Below are positions 4,735 to 6,417 of a DNA stretch of 6,417 bases, in pieces. The stretch's first letter is position 1. Each line of letters starts with the position of its first letter. Source of the DNA: JAZGBC01 sp036444495 (GTDB lineage: Bacteria; Pseudomonadota; Alphaproteobacteria; Kiloniellales; J153); contig JAZGBC010000011.1 of assembly GCA_036444495.1 (NCBI GenBank), forward strand, positions 1 to 6,417. Direction: 5' to 3'. The notes beneath the pieces were generated by a model, which was not told where the DNA came from, searched no databases, and was given only the letters and a program-made list of their open reading frames with translations. A program made the translations under genes and the position numbers.

Positions 4735-6417
4735 AATTCCGCCCGCTCAACAGCCCCCGGGCGATGATGTGGGCCTGGATTTCGGCGGCGCCCTCGAAGA
4801 TGTTCAGGATGCGCGCGTCGCACAGCACGCGGGAGATCTTGAACTCCTCGGCGTAGCCGTTGCCGCCGTGCACCTGCAGCGCGTTGTCGGCGTTGGACCA
4901 GGCGACGCGGGCGGCGAGCAGCTTGGCCATGCCGGCCTCGATGTCGCAGCGCCGGTTCGAATCCTTCTCGCGCGCGGCGAAGTGGGTGAGCTGGCGCGCG
5001 ATCATGGTCTCCACCGCCATCCAGGCGAGCTTCCCGGCCACGCGCGGGAAGGCGATGATGGCCTTGCCGAACTGCTTGCGCTCCAGGGCGTAGGCCAGAC
5101 CCAGTTCCAGCGCGTTCTGCGCCACGCCCACGGCGCGCGCGGCGGTCTGCACGCGCGCGGACTCGAAGGTGGCCATGAGCTGCTTGAAGCCCTCGCCCTC
5201 CACCTCGCCCAATAGGCTCGCGGCCGGCACTTCGAAGCCGTCGAAGGCGATCTCGTATTCCTTCATGCCGCGGTAGCCGAGCACCTTGATCTCGCTGCCG
5301 CTCATGCCCGGCGCGGGGAAGGGATCGGATTCGGTGCCGCGCGGCTTCTCGGCGATGAACATGGAGAGGCCCTTGTAGCCGGGCTCGTTCGGGTCCGTGC
5401 GCACCAGCAGGGTCATCAGATCGCTGCGCGCGCCGTGGGTGATCCAGGTCTTGCTGCCGGTGATGCGGTAGGTCTCGCCGTCGCGCAGGGCGCGGGTACG
5501 TAAGGCACCCAGGTCCGATCCCACGTTGGGCTCGGTGAAGACCGCCGTGACCTGAAGTTCGCCCGAGGCGATCCCCGGCAGCCAGCGCGCCTTCTGCGCC
5601 TCGGTGCCGCCCAGGCGGATCAGTTCCGCGGCGATCTCCGAGCGCGTGCCCAGCGAACCCAGGCCGATGTAGCCGCGCGCCAGCTCCTCGGTGACCACGC
5701 ACATGGCGGTCTTGCCCAGGCCCGCGCCGCCCATCTCCTCGGGCACGGTGAGGCCGAAGACGCCGAGCCCGGCGAGCTGATCCAAGACTTCATCGGGGAT
5801 AAGCTCGTTCCTCAGGTGCCAGCCGTGGGCCGCCTCGGCGTGCTCGTCCGCCACCTTGCGGAACTGGTCGCGGATCATGCTCAGCGTCTCGTCCTCCAGG
5901 CCGAGGTCGCCGAAATCACGGGAGTCGAAACCCGCGGCGATGAGGGCGGCGATTCGCAGGCGCACCGCGTTCGTCCGGCCGCCCGCGGCGAGCGCCTGGA
6001 CCGCGGGATCGTCGCGCAGGCGAGCGCCGGCCGTCTCGTCCAGCCCCAGATCGACCGGGCGGACGATCTCCACCTGGCTGAGCGCGATGCCGCCGGTCAT
6101 CTGCTGCAGGTATTCGGCGAAGGCCGCCTGGAGGATCAGGTGCTCCAGCTCGCGGGCCTGGCCGCCCGTTTCCAGGCGCTCGGCCCAGTGCAGCAGTTCG
6201 CGCAGGGCGGTGACATAGGTAGCCAGCCAGGCGAATCCATGGGCGGCATACTGCTCGCACTCCAACGCGCCCGCATCCACGGAGCCCCCGGGGGCGACGA
6301 GCGCCGCCACCGCGCGCCGCGCCTCGTCCAGGAAGCCTTCGGCCGCCGCCAGCGCCCGGGCACAAGTGGGCAGCAGGTCGGGCAGGACGAGCGCGTCCCC
6401 GCGCGAGCGGTCGTTTG
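4733..6417 (-). CDS. mcd: Acyl-CoA dehydrogenase with N-terminal extension, probably (2S)-methylsuccinyl-CoA dehydrogenase; 5' end outside window
   Basis: FAD-dependent acyl-CoA dehydrogenase, 560 residues visible, far longer than the usual 380-400. An N-terminal extension of about 170 residues (with AAHGFAWLATYVTALREL at 57-74 and GGIALSQVEIVRP near 108-120) precedes a complete dehydrogenase core. Core motifs are FTEPNVGSD at 293-301 and GSKTWITHG at 320-328 (flavin and substrate region), ERKQFGKAI at 445-453, VHGGNGYAEEF at 515-525, and IFEGAAEIQ at 539-547, whose E541 aligns with the catalytic base of medium-chain enzymes. This extension and the FEGAAEIQ ending match what I recall of methylsuccinyl-CoA dehydrogenase, which oxidises methylsuccinyl-CoA to mesaconyl-CoA in the ethylmalonyl-CoA pathway and reduces ETF. 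Numbering starts at the first full codon (6415). No ATG or GTG is found before the GTG at 6310, which would cut into the extension, so the true start is probably just outside the window. It could instead be a related extended acyl-CoA dehydrogenase of other specificity. Confidence 0.9.
   Translation of the reverse strand, partial: NDRSRGDALVLPDLLPTCARALAAAEGFLDEARRAVAALVAPGGSVDAGALECEQYAAHGFAWLATYVTALRELLHWAERLETGGQARELEHLILQAAFAEYLQQMTGGIALSQVEIVRPVDLGLDETAGARLRDDPAVQALAAGGRTNAVRLRIAALIAAGFDSRDFGDLGLEDETLSMIRDQFRKVADEHAEAAHGWHLRNELIPDEVLDQLAGLGVFGLTVPEEMGGAGLGKTAMCVVTEELARGYIGLGSLGTRSEIAAELIRLGGTEAQKARWLPGIASGELQVTAVFTEPNVGSDLGALRTRALRDGETYRITGSKTWITHGARSDLMTLLVRTDPNEPGYKGLSMFIAEKPRGTESDPFPAPGMSGSEIKVLGYRGMKEYEIAFDGFEVPAASLLGEVEGEGFKQLMATFESARVQTAARAVGVAQNALELGLAYALERKQFGKAIIAFPRVAGKLAWMAVETMIARQLTHFAAREKDSNRRCDIEAGMAKLLAARVAWSNADNALQVHGGNGYAEEFKISRVLCDARILNIFEGAAEIQAHIIARGLLSGRN

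Noticed and set aside
4623..5702. A 359-codon minus-strand frame inside the acyl-CoA dehydrogenase gene
   Set aside because: Composition is dominated by Arg, Gly and Ala, and it overlaps the core of a clear dehydrogenase in another frame. It is a shadow frame.

Overview
The window is GC-rich chromosomal DNA with all eight recognisable genes on the minus strand, so transcription runs from high to low coordinates. The gene set and order (HIG1-type small membrane protein, PduO-type cobalamin adenosyltransferase, etfB, etfA, 3-hydroxybutyryl-CoA dehydrogenase) and the extended methylsuccinyl-CoA-dehydrogenase-like protein suggest an alphaproteobacterium. This assignment rests on protein character and remembered synteny, not on a database search.

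Layout in transcription order: (1) 6417-4733, an acyl-CoA dehydrogenase with a long N-terminal extension, most likely (2S)-methylsuccinyl-CoA dehydrogenase, with its extreme 5' end outside the window. (2) 4605-3953, a type II toxin-antitoxin pair: a Phd/YefM-like antitoxin and a PIN-domain VapC toxin. The start codons overlap, an operator-like direct repeat lies in front and a candidate intrinsic terminator lies behind. (3) 3800-2465, a close-packed group: two-helix HIG1-domain membrane protein, DinB-family protein, PduO-type ATP:cob(I)alamin adenosyltransferase. (4) 2282-1, etfB and etfA (overlapping by one base) followed by a 3-hydroxyacyl-CoA dehydrogenase whose C-terminus is cut by the window edge. 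A sigma70-like promoter lies in the 182-base gap upstream of etfB.

How the genes may work together: acyl-CoA dehydrogenases of the kind encoded at 4733-6417 pass electrons to electron-transfer flavoprotein (EtfAB). If that enzyme is methylsuccinyl-CoA dehydrogenase, it belongs to the ethylmalonyl-CoA pathway, whose two mutase steps need adenosylcobalamin, the product of the PduO-type enzyme. The hydroxyacyl-CoA dehydrogenase works on C4 acyl-CoA in beta-oxidation or butyrate/PHB metabolism. The region therefore reads as a C4/C5 acyl-CoA metabolism neighbourhood interrupted by a vapBC module and by a DinB-family gene. I saw no rRNA, tRNA, CRISPR array, insertion sequence or gene-free stretch longer than about 180 bases. 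I found no convincing wholly new system; the most interesting points are the metabolic clustering, the vapBC operator with a possibly leaderless transcript, and the DinB gene inside a cofactor/ETF cluster.
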